DNA of 38,795 nt from Corallococcus exercitus (GCF_003611585.1 NZ_RAVW01000032.1:1-38795), one strand, 5' to 3'; positions 23,102 through 32,455 are shown, counted from the stretch's first letter. The notes: generated from the sequence alone by a model not told the origin. A program made the numbers and translations.

Positions 23102-24919
23102 CTACTTCTGCGGCAGCGGCACCGTGCGCACGTGCAGGTCTCGCAGCTGCTTCTCGTCCACGTCGCCGGGAGCGCCCGTCATCGTGTCCGTGCCCGTCTT
23201 CGTCTTGGGGAACGGAATCACGTCGCGCAGGGACTCCGCGCCCGTCAGCAGCATCACCAGGCGGTCCATGCCCAGCGCGATGCCGCCGTGCGGGGGCGCG
23301 CCGTACTTGAGCGCGTCCAGCAGGAAGCCGAACTTCACGCGCGCCTCCTCCTCCTGGATGCCCAGCGCCTTGAACACTTCGCTCTGCACCTTCGGGTCAT
23401 GCAGGCGGATGGAGCCGCCGCCAATCTCGAAGCCGTTGAGCACCACGTCGTAGCGGTGGCACTTCACGCGGCCGGGGTCGGTCCCCAGGTACTGCACATC
23501 CTCGTCGTGAGGACGCGTGAAGGCGTGGTGCGCCGCGGCCCAGGTGTTCGTCTCCTCGTCGAACTCGAAGAGGGGCGGGTTCACCACCCAGAGGAACTTC
23601 CACTGGCCGCCGCTGCCGTACTCGGGGATGAGCCCCAGCTTCTTCGCCACGTGCACGCGCAGGTTCGCCATCACCGTGTGCACCAGCGACTCGCGGCCGA
23701 ACTGGAACAGGATGAGGTCGCCCGTCTTCGCGTTCACGGCCTGGTTGATGGCCTGCCGCAGCGCCGGCGTAATCGTCTTGGACAGCGGGGACTGGGTCCA
23801 CTCACCGCCCTCGCCCACCTTCGCGCGCGCCAGGCCCTTGGCGCCCGCCTGCTTCGCGAAGTCCTCCAGCTTGTCGCTCTCCGCGCGCGACAGCGCCTTC
23901 TCCGCCGGGACGACCATCGCCTTGACGATGCCCTTGTCCTGCACCGCCTCCCACATCATGGGCACGCCGCCGGCCGCGCCGTGCTCGCGGATGACGTCGG
24001 TGAGCACCACGTGCTCCAGCCCGAAGCGCAGGTCCGGCTTGTCGTTGCCGTACTTCGCCATGGACTCGTAGAAGTCCATGCGCATGAAGGGCGTCGGGAT
24101 GTCGATGCCCAGCACCTCGCCCCACAGCTTCTTCAGCAGCCCTTCGATGATGGTGAAGATGTCGTCCTGGGTGACGAAGCTCATCTCCACGTCGATCTGC
24201 GTGAACTCCGGCTGCCGGTCCAGACGCAGGTCTTCATCGCGGAAGCACTTCACGATCTGGAAGTACCGGTCGAAGCCCGCGACCATGAACAGCTGCTTGT
24301 AGAGCTGAGGGCTCTCCGCCAGCGCGTAGAACTTGCCCGGGTTCAAGCGGCTGGGGACCAGGAAGTTGCGCGCGCCGCCCGGCGTGTACTTGCCCATGAA
24401 GGGCGTCTCCAGCTCCAGGAAGCCGTTGCCCGCCATGTACGAGCGCGCCAGCGTGTTCATCTTCGAGCGCGTCATCAGCGTCTTCTGGAGGGGCCCGCGG
24501 CGCAGGTCCAGGTAGCGGTGCGCCAGGCGCTTCTCCTCGGACGTGTCCACGTTGTCCTCGATGAGGAACGGCGTGGGCTCCGAGCGGTTGAAGATGGTCA
24601 GGTCCGAGGCCTTCACCTCGATCTCCCCCGTCTTCATCTTCGGGTTCACGTTCTTGCCGCGCGACAGCACCTTGCCCTTGATGCCGATGCAGTACTCCAG
24701 GCGCAGGTGGCCGGCCGTCTCGTGGGCTTCCTTGCTGTCCGGCTCGAACACCACCTGGGTGAGCCCTTCGCGGTCCCGCAGGTCGATGAACACCGCGCCG
24801 CCATGGTCGCGGCGGTTGTGCACCCAGCCGAAGAGGACCACTTCTTCGCCAACGTTCGCGGCCGTGAGCTGACCGCAGGTGTGGGTACGCTTGACCTCGG
24901 AAATGAACGGGACCGCCAT
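23102..24919 (-). CDS. aspS: Aspartyl-tRNA synthetase (bacterial type)
   Basis: A 605-residue class II synthetase charging tRNA-Asp. The OB-fold anticodon domain (1-105) opens with 'FGWVHNRRDHGGAVFIDLRD'; the catalytic core carries motif 2 'RYFQIVKCFRDEDLRLDRQPEF' (residues about 212-233), the bacterial GAD insertion (about 290-420) and motif 3 'GGIALGMDRLVMLLTG' (about 550-565). Size is the usual bacterial 590-605. The RRDHGG segment has His where discriminating AspRS (E. coli) has Leu; by analogy with Pseudomonas this suggests a non-discriminating enzyme that also makes Asp-tRNA-Asn for GatCAB. That point is inference. ATG 24919 gives the standard N-terminus. The 190-base upstream region holds the divergent promoter area with the barrel gene. 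Confidence 0.96.
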   Translation of the reverse strand: MAVPFISEVKRTHTCGQLTAANVGEEVVLFGWVHNRRDHGGAVFIDLRDREGLTQVVFEPDSKEAHETAGHLRLEYCIGIKGKVLSRGKNVNPKMKTGEIEVKASDLTIFNRSEPTPFLIEDNVDTSEEKRLAHRYLDLRRGPLQKTLMTRSKMNTLARSYMAGNGFLELETPFMGKYTPGGARNFLVPSRLNPGKFYALAESPQLYKQLFMVAGFDRYFQIVKCFRDEDLRLDRQPEFTQIDVEMSFVTQDDIFTIIEGLLKKLWGEVLGIDIPTPFMRMDFYESMAKYGNDKPDLRFGLEHVVLTDVIREHGAAGGVPMMWEAVQDKGIVKAMVVPAEKALSRAESDKLEDFAKQAGAKGLARAKVGEGGEWTQSPLSKTITPALRQAINQAVNAKTGDLILFQFGRESLVHTVMANLRVHVAKKLGLIPEYGSGGQWKFLWVVNPPLFEFDEETNTWAAAHHAFTRPHDEDVQYLGTDPGRVKCHRYDVVLNGFEIGGGSIRLHDPKVQSEVFKALGIQEEEARVKFGFLLDALKYGAPPHGGIALGMDRLVMLLTGAESLRDVIPFPKTKTGTDTMTGAPGDVDEKQLRDLHVRTVPLPQK

Positions 24920-25109
24920 GGAGACCGCCTGCGTTTGGTTCGGGAAGGAAGGCCGGGCACCATAGCGGATCGTGGAAACGACGCGTCAAGGAATCCATGG
25001 CTCCTCCGCCCTCGTGTTTTCACCCGCTTCTCACTCGGAAGACGGGCGCTTGAGCAGGCAGGCGCGCAGGTCCCCGCAACCTGAAAAGGGTTCCCGGGTT
25101 GGAGCCTCC

Positions 25110-26153
25110 ATGCTGCTGCTGCTGGCGTTGCTGGGGGCAAGCCCCACCTGGGCGGCGGAGGCCGCGGACAGCTCCGTCACGCTCGAGGCGAGCGGCGGCC
25201 ACGGATATGCCCTCTGGAGCCTGCTGGGCGACGTGGGCGTGGGCGAGGCGACCTTCGTCACGCTGGGCTACACCGGCGCGCGGCCGGAGTCCGGCACCGC
25301 GGCCACCCACCAGCTCTCCGTGGGCCTGGACCACCTCGCGGGCAAGCACTGGCTCTTGTCCGGCGCCGTCAGCCTGGGCCTGTCCAAGGGCTCCGACACG
25401 GAGCTCTCCCCGGAGCGCCCCCGCCTCAACCTCCCCGGCCTCACCGCCCGGACCGGCTACGGCAGCCAGGCGGTGCAGCTGGGCGCGGCCTGGGACTCGG
25501 CGGGCTTCGACACCTGGGAGTACGGCCTGGACGCGGGCGTGGGCATCAGCCGCTACCCGCTGCGCCGCCAGCTCTTCACCGTCGCGGAGGGCGCCCCCAC
25601 GGAGCGCTACGCCCAGGAGGAGGTCCTCTGGTCCGCCCGGCCCACGCTGGGCGCGCGGCTCATCTGGGATGGCCGCTGGGAGCTGGGGCTGCGCGGGGGC
25701 TACGCCTTCTACAGCGAGGACCCGCTCACCGCGGGCCAGTTCACCGACGCGGAAGCCGATGCGCTGGCGGCCCGGCTCGAGGACCGGGCCGCCGCCCGGA
25801 AGGCCCTGGCGGGCCTGCGCCTCCGCCAGCTGCGCGACCTGGGCGCGGTCGTGACGCGCCGCCTGGGAGAGGTCAACGCCGGCACCGGCTTTCCCTCCGC
25901 CCCGGTCCGCTGGGACGTGAAGCCGTCCCTCTCCTGGCGCCTCACCCCGGCCGTGAGGGCACAGGTGTCCTACGCCTTCACCCAGTACGTGCCCGGCCAG
26001 GGCGTGGCCCACGTCGTGGCCACCCGGTGGACGGTGCGCCTGGGCGACGCGGTGCGGCTGTGGGCCTCCGTGGCCCTCCAGCGGGACGTGCCCGAGGCCA
26101 CCCCGGCCCAGACCTCCGGCCTGCTCACACTCGGAGGGGAATACACGTTCTGA
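25110..26153 (+). CDS. Predicted outer-membrane beta-barrel protein
   Basis: A 347-residue exported protein. The signal (MLLLLALLGASPTWAAEA) is followed by a body of amphipathic strands rich in Gly, Thr and Trp ('GEATFVTLGYTGARP', 'YGLDAGVGISRYPLR', 'VRLWASVALQRDV'), ending with a final strand in Phe (GLLTLGGEYTF), which is the C-terminal signature of BAM-inserted barrels. A charged helical insert lies at about 215-255. ATG 25110 is set by GGAG five bases upstream and by the signal; the frame stays open earlier but without a signal. It is the first of three consecutive envelope genes and is divergent from aspS. No specific function is recognisable. Confidence 0.8.
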   Translation: MLLLLALLGASPTWAAEAADSSVTLEASGGHGYALWSLLGDVGVGEATFVTLGYTGARPESGTAATHQLSVGLDHLAGKHWLLSGAVSLGLSKGSDTELSPERPRLNLPGLTARTGYGSQAVQLGAAWDSAGFDTWEYGLDAGVGISRYPLRRQLFTVAEGAPTERYAQEEVLWSARPTLGARLIWDGRWELGLRGGYAFYSEDPLTAGQFTDAEADALAARLEDRAAARKALAGLRLRQLRDLGAVVTRRLGEVNAGTGFPSAPVRWDVKPSLSWRLTPAVRAQVSYAFTQYVPGQGVAHVVATRWTVRLGDAVRLWASVALQRDVPEATPAQTSGLLTLGGEYTF

Positions 26154-26177
26154 GCGGTCCGGAGTAAAACGGGCGTC

Positions 26178-27473
26178 ATGCTCCGAACAGTCATCACCGC
26201 CGCCGTCGGGCTGACCCTGGCCACGGGCTGCGCGCCGGACAGCGAGGCCCCCGTGAAGGTCTCCGTCCTGTCCCGGTCCAGCAATGGCCAGTACGTCCCC
26301 ACGCAGGTCGAACTCACCACCATCGAGGACGTCGTCGGCCTCAAGGGCACCGTCGGCGACATCCAGGGTGGCGCCCGCATCGTCATCGACGTGAACGACC
26401 CCGGGCTCCAGAACGCCACGGAGGCCACCATCGCAGACGTGCTGATCAAGAAGTCCGGCCACGACGTGAAGGCCAGCTACATCACCCAGAAGGATGAGAA
26501 GACGGGCGAGGACGTCCTCTGGCCCGCGGACTTCCACTCCTGGAACATGGTGACCTCGTATTACAACCTCGAGCGCGCCAACGAGTACTTCCGCACCGTC
26601 GCCAACGTGAAGGTCGTGACCTTCGAGCCCACGCCGACGCTCTACTACTTCCCGGAGTTCATCCAGGCGCAGGTGAGCAAGGAGCCGGCGCGGGACAACG
26701 CCCTCTTCTACCCGGTGCTCCAGTCCTTCCTGGTGCTGCCGTTCGACAAGATTCAACGCGCCCCGCTGCCCCTCAACGCCGCGGTGATGGCGCACGAGTA
26801 TTCGCACCTCGTGTTCAACCGGCTGTCGTACGCCGGCCAGTCGCTACCCCTGGCGCTGTCCACCTGGGGATCGCAGTCGCCCAGCCAGGGCGCCAACGTG
26901 CTCAAGGCCTTCGACGAGGGCCTGGCGGACTACCACGCCTACGGCGCCACCTGCCGCAGCCCCAGCGGGTGTGACCCGCGCTTCATGGCGCCCTCGTTCG
27001 ACGGCGGTCCCTACGCCGGCGTCACCGACGCGCGGGACCTGTCCAACGGCAACCGCTGCATGAGCGCGCTGCTGTACGCCCGCGTGCAGCAGCAGGACCT
27101 GGACACCTTCTCCGCCGACGGCGCCGAGTACCAGGTGGGCACCATCCTGGCGACCGCGCTCTACCAGGCGGGCCGCTCCACCGGTCAGGAGGCCCAGCTG
27201 CAGCGCGACATCGTCTCCGCGTACTACGACACGGACCCCGCGAAGCCGGGCATCTACCAGTACACGCAGATGGTCCTGGGAGATCAGTCGCTGTTCACGC
27301 TGGCCGTCCCGGCCCGGGCCATCATCTCGCACATCACCGACCTGGAATTGCGCAAGGCCGTCTGCAACGAGTTCCTGGACCACCTCCAGCTCCCGCGCGA
27401 AGACCTCATCGGTGCCAACCTCTGCCCGGCCAGCGCGGCGGGCGGCACCACCTGCCCCAGCATCTTCCAGTGA
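26178..27473 (+). CDS. Lipoprotein with gluzincin-type metalloprotease motif (HEYSH)
   Basis: A 431-residue lipoprotein; the signal ends in the lipobox ATGC (Cys about 18). The central region has the zinc-binding HExxH as H206-E-Y-S-H210 ('VMAHEYSHLVFNRL'), and 37 residues further 'FDEGLADYHAY' with E247 and D251, the third-ligand pattern of gluzincins. Several Cys pairs in the C-terminal half suggest disulfides, fitting a periplasmic or surface location. It is probably a secreted or surface-anchored metalloprotease; no known family can be named. It starts 24 bases after the barrel gene and overlaps the next barrel gene by four bases (GTGA), so all three are likely one operon. Confidence 0.8.
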   Translation: MLRTVITAAVGLTLATGCAPDSEAPVKVSVLSRSSNGQYVPTQVELTTIEDVVGLKGTVGDIQGGARIVIDVNDPGLQNATEATIADVLIKKSGHDVKASYITQKDEKTGEDVLWPADFHSWNMVTSYYNLERANEYFRTVANVKVVTFEPTPTLYYFPEFIQAQVSKEPARDNALFYPVLQSFLVLPFDKIQRAPLPLNAAVMAHEYSHLVFNRLSYAGQSLPLALSTWGSQSPSQGANVLKAFDEGLADYHAYGATCRSPSGCDPRFMAPSFDGGPYAGVTDARDLSNGNRCMSALLYARVQQQDLDTFSADGAEYQVGTILATALYQAGRSTGQEAQLQRDIVSAYYDTDPAKPGIYQYTQMVLGDQSLFTLAVPARAIISHITDLELRKAVCNEFLDHLQLPREDLIGANLCPASAAGGTTCPSIFQ

Positions 27474-28261
27474 GGCCCGCTCCCTTGAACACCTGGCTCA
27501 AGGCCTGCCTCGCCGGCAGCCTGCTCATCACCCCCGCCGCCTTCGCCCAGAGCGCGGACGACGACGACCCCTACGCCTACCCGGAGCAGGAAGCCGAACG
27601 CGCCCAGGAGAAGGCCCAGAAGGAAGACGACGACGCCTACGACCGCCGCCGCAAGCTGGTGGATGAGACGGACGAGTTCCGCGAGGCCGCGGAGACCGAC
27701 AACAACGAAGGCTTCCAGCGCATGGCCCGCCTGGACGACCCCAACCTGGGCGTCGCGGTGGAGCTGGTCGCCGGCCTGTTGATGGTGGACAGCGCCCGCG
27801 GTGACTTCTCCGACAACAAGCCCGGCCTGGGCGTGCGCGCCACCTGGGAGTTCGGCCGCTCGCTCTTCACCGAGAACGAGACCCTGCGCGAGGGCCTCTT
27901 CGCGGACCTGCGCTGGATCTACAGCAGCCTCAGTGACGGCACGGATTTCATCAAGGGGGACACGCGCCTTCACTACTTCACGCTCGCCCCCGCCTGGCTG
28001 TTCCGCTTCGGTGACTCGCCCTTCGGTCTGTTCCTTCAGGCCGGTGGCGGACTCGCCTACCAGAACACCGGCATCACCATTGGCGAGGATGAGACCAAGG
28101 TGAACGGCCTCAAGCCCGTCATCCAGTACGGCCTGGGCATCCGCGGCCGGCCCGCGCTGTCGCGCACGCTGAACCTCACCTTCCGCCTGGAAGCCATGGG
28201 CCTGCGGCGCGGCTACGCCAACGACATCTTCATCGGTGGCAGCGCCGGCGTCGGCTTCTAG
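27470..28261 (+). CDS. Predicted outer-membrane barrel with acidic N-terminal helix
   Basis: A 263-residue exported protein: signal ending AAFAQ (about residue 27), then a highly charged Asp/Glu/Lys/Arg segment (about 28-75) likely to form a helix, and an about 180-residue barrel-like domain ('LGVAVELVAGLLMVDSA', 'FTLAPAWLFRFGDSPFGLF', terminal 'IFIGGSAGVGF'). The GTG start at 27470 overlaps the metalloprotease stop (27471-27473), giving translational coupling; TTG at 27485 is a possible alternative. The barrel partner and the metalloprotease may act together at the outer membrane, which is inference from coupling only. No specific family is recognised. Confidence 0.8.
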   Translation: MRPAPLNTWLKACLAGSLLITPAAFAQSADDDDPYAYPEQEAERAQEKAQKEDDDAYDRRRKLVDETDEFREAAETDNNEGFQRMARLDDPNLGVAVELVAGLLMVDSARGDFSDNKPGLGVRATWEFGRSLFTENETLREGLFADLRWIYSSLSDGTDFIKGDTRLHYFTLAPAWLFRFGDSPFGLFLQAGGGLAYQNTGITIGEDETKVNGLKPVIQYGLGIRGRPALSRTLNLTFRLEAMGLRRGYANDIFIGGSAGVGF

Positions 28262-28457
28262 CGCCGCCCCGGACGTCCCTTCGGCCCCCGCGCCCTTCCC
28301 ACCCGGGAAGCGGTGGCGGGGGCTGAACTTTTTCCCCCATTTGCCCTCCCCTCAGGGCCGCGCTGCTTGGTCTTCCAAGGAGATGGACCACTGGCACGGC
28401 CCCTGCTTACATTCGCCCCGGGTGGGGGAGTCAGGGGCGTCGGGCTGGAGGTGGAAG

Positions 28458-28697
28458 ATGAACGGTGGTCAGGAACAGGAACAGGGCAACACGCGGCACT
28501 GGGATCCGGTGTGCGGCCGGCACCTGGAGGCCCCGGAGGGCCATCCCTCGTCGGAGTACAAGAAGCGCCGGTACTTCTTCTGTTCGGAGGGCTGCCGCAC
28601 CGCCTTCGAGCGTCAGGCGGAGCGCTTCCGCCTCAACGAGCTGGCGCGGGCCGGCGCGCTGATGTCGCCGGGCCGGGTGCGCTGGGGGCTCGCGTAG
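28458..28697 (+). CDS. YHS-domain protein
   Basis: A 79-residue protein consisting of one YHS domain. The core 'HWDPVCGRHLEA', then 'YKKRRYFFCSEGCRTAFE' and 'QAERFRLNE', matches the YHS pattern (D-P-V-C-G ... Y-F-F-C-S..C...F), which usually binds a metal ion through Cys/His and occurs in copper and heavy-metal proteins. The start ATG at 28458 is set by GGAGGTGGAAG directly upstream. It is not part of the preceding envelope operon (197-base gap) and converges with recJ. No metal transporter or regulator is adjacent, so its role stays open. Confidence 0.85.
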   Translation: MNGGQEQEQGNTRHWDPVCGRHLEAPEGHPSSEYKKRRYFFCSEGCRTAFERQAERFRLNELARAGALMSPGRVRWGLA

Positions 28698-28721
28698 CGA
28701 AGGGGGACCGCGGGACGTACG

Positions 28722-30437
28722 TCAGGCGGCCTGACGCACGTCCTTGAGGCGCAGGGACAGCTTGCGCTGGCCCCGGAAGGTGTCGAAGCCGGCCTGGAAG
28801 GCCAGGTCCACCGGCCCCTCCACCAGCGACACGCGGTCCGCCATGCCGAAGCCGATGGCATCCAGCTCCGGCGCATCCACGAGCGCGAGCTTGAGGTGCC
28901 CCGCGCCCGGCGCACCGGACTTCGCGGGCAGCACGCGCGGCCGGGCCTGCTGGCCGCGCAGCACCAGCACCGGCTCCGGGTTGCCCTGACCGAAGGGCCC
29001 CAGCTTCTGCAGCGACTCCACCGCCGTCGCGTCCAGGTCGCGGGGGTTCACCACCGCGTCCACGCGGCAGCGCGGAATCAGGTCCTCGGGCGTCAGGCGC
29101 TGGAGGGCAATCCGGGCGAAGGCCTCGCGGAAGGCGGGCAGCTGCTTCGCGTCCACGGTGAGGCCGGCGGCGTGTTTGTGCCCGCCGTAGCGCATGAGCA
29201 GGTCCGAGCAGCCGGTGAGCGCGTCGTACAGGTGGAACGCCTCGATGCTGCGCGCCGAGCCCTTCCCCACCCCGTCCTTCACGCCCACCATCACCGTGGG
29301 CCGGTGGTAGCGCTCCACCACGCGCGACGCGACGATGCCGATGACGCCCGGGTGCCAGCCCTCGTCGTAGAGCACCAGCCCGCGCGCGTCCTTGTGCTCC
29401 TCCGCCTGCGCCAGCGCCTGCGTGAGGATGCTGCTCTCAATCCCCTGCCGCTCCGCGTTCGCGCGGTCCAGCACCTGCGCCAGCGAGCGCGCCGTCTCCA
29501 CGGAGTCCGCGCACAGGAGCTGGAGGCCCAGCGACGCGTCATGCAGGCGGCCCGCGGCGTTGATGCGGGGCCCCAGGCGGAAGCCCACCTGCCCCGCGGT
29601 GACGGACGCGTCCGGCTCCAGGCCGGCCACCTCCTTCAGCGCACGGATGCCGGGGCGGCGGCCCTGGGACAGTTCCTGGAGCCCGTGCGCCACGAGGATG
29701 CGGTTGGCGCCGGTGAGCGGCACCACGTCCGCCACGGTGGCCAGCGCAACCAGGTCCATCAGCGCCTTGAGGTTGGGCTCCTTGCGCGTGGCGAAGAAGC
29801 CGTCGTCGCGCAGCCGCTTGCGCAGGCCCATGCACAGGTTGAAGGCCACGCCCGCGGCGCACAGCACCTTGGTGGGGTACTCGCAGCCGGGCTGGTGCGG
29901 GTTGAGCACCGCCGTGGCGGGCGGCAGCGTGGGCGGCACCGTGTGGTGGTCCACCACCACGACGTCCAGGCCCATCTCCTTCGCGCGGGCAATCTCCGCC
30001 ACGGAGGTGATGCCGCAGTCCAGCGTCACCAGCAGGCGCGTGCCGTCCTGCGCGATGCGCTCCACCGCGGCCAGGTTGAGGCCGTAGCCCTCGTCCAGCC
30101 GGTGCGGGATGTACGTGGCGGGGGTGGCGCCCAGCTCCTTCAGGAACAGGTACATGAGCGACGTGGAGGACACCCCGTCCACGTCGTAGTCCCCGTAGAG
30201 CGTCACCTTCTCCTTGAGCCGCACCGCGCGCAGCACGCGCTCCACCGCGGGGCCCATGCCCTTCATCCGGAACGGGTCTGGCAGGTCCGCCAGCCGGTCC
30301 GACAGGAAGGCCGACGCCGCCTCCGGCGTGCGGTAGCCCCGGTGCAGCAACACCCTTGCCGCCAACGGGTGCAGCGACAGCTCACCCGCAAGCGAACCGA
30401 CCTCCTGCTCGACGACATCTGGAAGCAACCACCGCAT
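28722..30437 (-). CDS. recJ: Single-stranded-DNA exonuclease RecJ
   Basis: A 571-residue DHH-family 5'-3' exonuclease for recombination and mismatch/base repair. Motifs in order: 'LYGDYDVDGVSST' (80-92, D83 and D85), 'VTLDCGIT' (D140), 'VVVDHHTVPP' (the DHH triad at D163), and the DHHA1 region 'RYGGHKHAAGLTV'. The OB-fold part ends 'LSLRLKDV'. Length is normal for RecJ. ATG 30437 gives the family N-terminus 'MRWLLPDV'; the frame continues upstream with no coding signal. The gene is divergent from a small barrel gene (170 bases between starts). Confidence 0.94.
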   Translation of the reverse strand: MRWLLPDVVEQEVGSLAGELSLHPLAARVLLHRGYRTPEAASAFLSDRLADLPDPFRMKGMGPAVERVLRAVRLKEKVTLYGDYDVDGVSSTSLMYLFLKELGATPATYIPHRLDEGYGLNLAAVERIAQDGTRLLVTLDCGITSVAEIARAKEMGLDVVVVDHHTVPPTLPPATAVLNPHQPGCEYPTKVLCAAGVAFNLCMGLRKRLRDDGFFATRKEPNLKALMDLVALATVADVVPLTGANRILVAHGLQELSQGRRPGIRALKEVAGLEPDASVTAGQVGFRLGPRINAAGRLHDASLGLQLLCADSVETARSLAQVLDRANAERQGIESSILTQALAQAEEHKDARGLVLYDEGWHPGVIGIVASRVVERYHRPTVMVGVKDGVGKGSARSIEAFHLYDALTGCSDLLMRYGGHKHAAGLTVDAKQLPAFREAFARIALQRLTPEDLIPRCRVDAVVNPRDLDATAVESLQKLGPFGQGNPEPVLVLRGQQARPRVLPAKSGAPGAGHLKLALVDAPELDAIGFGMADRVSLVEGPVDLAFQAGFDTFRGQRKLSLRLKDVRQAA

Positions 30438-30607
30438 GGCGAAGGACAGTACCTCAGACGTCCGACCAAGGCAGTCCAACCCGTCCACTCACACCTCCCT
30501 CCTGCACGCGTGTTCAGCCGTGCGCTCGCCTGCCTTCCTGCTGTGAACCTGCACGGCGGGTACGCGGTGCCCAGCTTGATTGCACACCCGTGGACAGGGA
30601 GGTCCGC

Positions 30608-31192
30608 ATGCTTCGCAGGTTTCTCCAGGGCGGTGCCCTGATGGCCGTCGTGTTGGGCGCGGGGCCCGCGCTCGCGCAGAAGAAGCAGGGGGACGTGAAC
30701 GTCTTTCTGCGCGGCGGCATTGGCGACTACACGGGCGACCTGGGCGACCTGTCGAGCACCGGCCCGCTGTGGGGCCTCACGCTCAACCTCCAGCCCACCA
30801 CCTTCCTCGGCTTTGAGGTCGGCTACGAGGGCTCGCAGAACAAGGTCGCCGACACCCGCCTCTTCGACGCGCCCTCGTTGGTGCGCAACGGAGGCAGCGC
30901 GCTGGTGAAGGTGTCGCCGCCCTTCCTCACCGCGGTGCGCCCCTTCGCGGGCGTGGGCCTGGGCCTGTCCTACGTGGACGTGCGCGGCGCGGGCGCGGGG
31001 CTCTACGACAGCGACTTGATGGAAGAGGTGCCGCTCGCGGTGGGCCTGGAGTTCAACACCGGCGGCCTCACGGCGGGCGTGCGCGGCACGTACCGCATCC
31101 TCATCGACCAGGACTTCGCGGACGCCACCAGCACGGACGACGCGGGCGGAGGCCTGATGGACGCGTCGCTCACGCTGGGCGCGCGCTTCTAA
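30608..31192 (+). CDS. Small predicted outer-membrane beta-barrel (OmpA/OMP_b-brl-like)
   Basis: A 194-residue exported protein with a clear signal (ending 'GPALAQ', about residue 23) and an eight-strand-like barrel pattern: 'VNVFLRGGIGDYTGDLG', 'FLGFEVGYEGSQNKV', 'RPFAGVGLGLSYVDV', 'PLAVGLEFNTGGLTAGV' and a final strand in Phe (ASLTLGARF). GGGAGG five bases before ATG 30608 fixes the start. It ends against a strong bidirectional stem-loop (31198-31231). The function cannot be assigned; related small barrels are often adhesive or structural. Confidence 0.82.
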   Translation: MLRRFLQGGALMAVVLGAGPALAQKKQGDVNVFLRGGIGDYTGDLGDLSSTGPLWGLTLNLQPTTFLGFEVGYEGSQNKVADTRLFDAPSLVRNGGSALVKVSPPFLTAVRPFAGVGLGLSYVDVRGAGAGLYDSDLMEEVPLAVGLEFNTGGLTAGVRGTYRILIDQDFADATSTDDAGGGLMDASLTLGARF

Positions 31193-31197
31193 AGCGA

Positions 31198-31231
31198 AGG
31201 GCCCTCGCTCCCGGGATGGGAGGAGGGCCCT
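31198..31231. terminator. Strong convergent stem-loop between barrel gene and secF
   Basis: A long hairpin: AGGGCCCTC-g-CTCCC (31198-31212) pairs with GGGAG-GAGGGCCCT (31218-31231), with one bulged G and a five-base loop. It lies 5 bases after the barrel stop and 33 bases from the secF stop, so it can end transcription from both sides. No long T-run follows on either strand. Confidence 0.65.
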
Positions 31232-31264
31232 CGTTGCTTCAAGGCGCCGAAGCCCGGAGACGGC

Positions 31265-32425
31265 TCAGGCCGTCTTCGGCTCCTTGGAGCCGTGGTGCGC
31301 CTCGCGGGCGTGCGCGCGCTCGTCCAGCCAGATGACCAGCGGGCTGGCGATGTACACGGACGAGTACGTGCCCACGAGGATGCCCACCAGCATCGCCATG
31401 GCGAAGTCGAAGATCTCGCCCACGCCGAAGATGAGCAGACCGATGAGCGACAGCGCCGTCACGCCGGAGGTGAGGATGGTGCGGCCCAGCGTGTCGTTGA
31501 CGGCGATGTTGATGATCTCCGGCAACGGCTTGCCCTTGTACTTCACCATGTCCTCACGGATGCGGTCGTAGATGACGATGGTGTCGTTCACCGAGTAGCC
31601 CACGACGGTGAGCAGCGCGGCGATGGACGTGAGGTTGAACTCGCGCCGGCTCACCAGGTAGTAGCCCGCCACCATCACCACGTCGTGGAGCATGGCCAGG
31701 AGCGCGCCCGGGCCGAACTTGAAGTCGAAGCGGAACGCCACGTACAGGAGGATGGCGATCATGGAGTACACCAGCGCCATGATGCCGCGGTTGCGCAGCT
31801 GCTTGCCCACCTGCGGACCCACGTAGTCCACGCGGCGCTGCTCGAAGTTGGGCTTGTCCAGGCCCGCGCTCAGCGCGGAGTAGACCTTGTCCGCCATGCC
31901 GCTCGCGACGACCTGGTAGTCGTAGCCGTTGCCGCCCTGGTTCGCGCCCAGGTCACGCACCTCCTGCACGCCGATGCCCGCGCCCTCGACGGCCTTCTTC
32001 ACGGCCTCCGCGGACATGGGCTGCGTGGAGCGGAAGTTCACGATGCCGTTCGCCATGTCGGCGTAGACGTTGCGCGTCTCGCCCAGGCCCTGGATGGCCG
32101 TCTTGGCGCGCTCGGCGTTCTCCTCCGTGAGCTGCGTGACGCCGCCCATGCGCAGGAGGAAGGAGTTCTCCTCGGCCGCGCCCACGCCCTGGACGCTGAC
32201 GTCGTGAAGGCCACCCGCCTGGGCCTTCTCGCGCACCTGCTCCGCGGTGGTGGGCGTGTTGTACTTCAGCTCCACCACCGTGCCGCCGGCGAAGTCCACG
32301 CCGAAATTGAACCCCACCGCGGCGATGCCGACGATGATGGCCAGGTTGATGAGCGTGGAGATGAAGAGCGCCGGCTTGCGCTTTCCAATGAAGTCGATGT
32401 TCGTCTTGTGCTTGAGAATCTGCAT
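31265..32425 (-). CDS. secF: Protein translocase subunit SecF
   Basis: A 386-residue inner-membrane protein of the SecDF-YajC complex, which uses proton motive force to pull exported proteins through SecYEG. Near the N-terminus is a membrane segment (about 21-40) followed by 'GVDFAGGTVVELKY', the SecD/SecF signature. The periplasmic part (about 45-195) is larger than in E. coli SecF, and five membrane segments follow, including 'LTVVGYSVNDTIVIYDRIRE' and 'GVTALSLIGLLIFGVGEI'. The length is above the usual 300-320. It starts 30 bases after the secD stop. The gene is last in the block and faces the hairpin at 31198. Confidence 0.95.
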   Translation of the reverse strand: MQILKHKTNIDFIGKRKPALFISTLINLAIIVGIAAVGFNFGVDFAGGTVVELKYNTPTTAEQVREKAQAGGLHDVSVQGVGAAEENSFLLRMGGVTQLTEENAERAKTAIQGLGETRNVYADMANGIVNFRSTQPMSAEAVKKAVEGAGIGVQEVRDLGANQGGNGYDYQVVASGMADKVYSALSAGLDKPNFEQRRVDYVGPQVGKQLRNRGIMALVYSMIAILLYVAFRFDFKFGPGALLAMLHDVVMVAGYYLVSRREFNLTSIAALLTVVGYSVNDTIVIYDRIREDMVKYKGKPLPEIINIAVNDTLGRTILTSGVTALSLIGLLIFGVGEIFDFAMAMLVGILVGTYSSVYIASPLVIWLDERAHAREAHHGSKEPKTA

Positions 32426-32455
32426 GGCGGATTTCCCGAAGGCGCTGGGGCCCGG

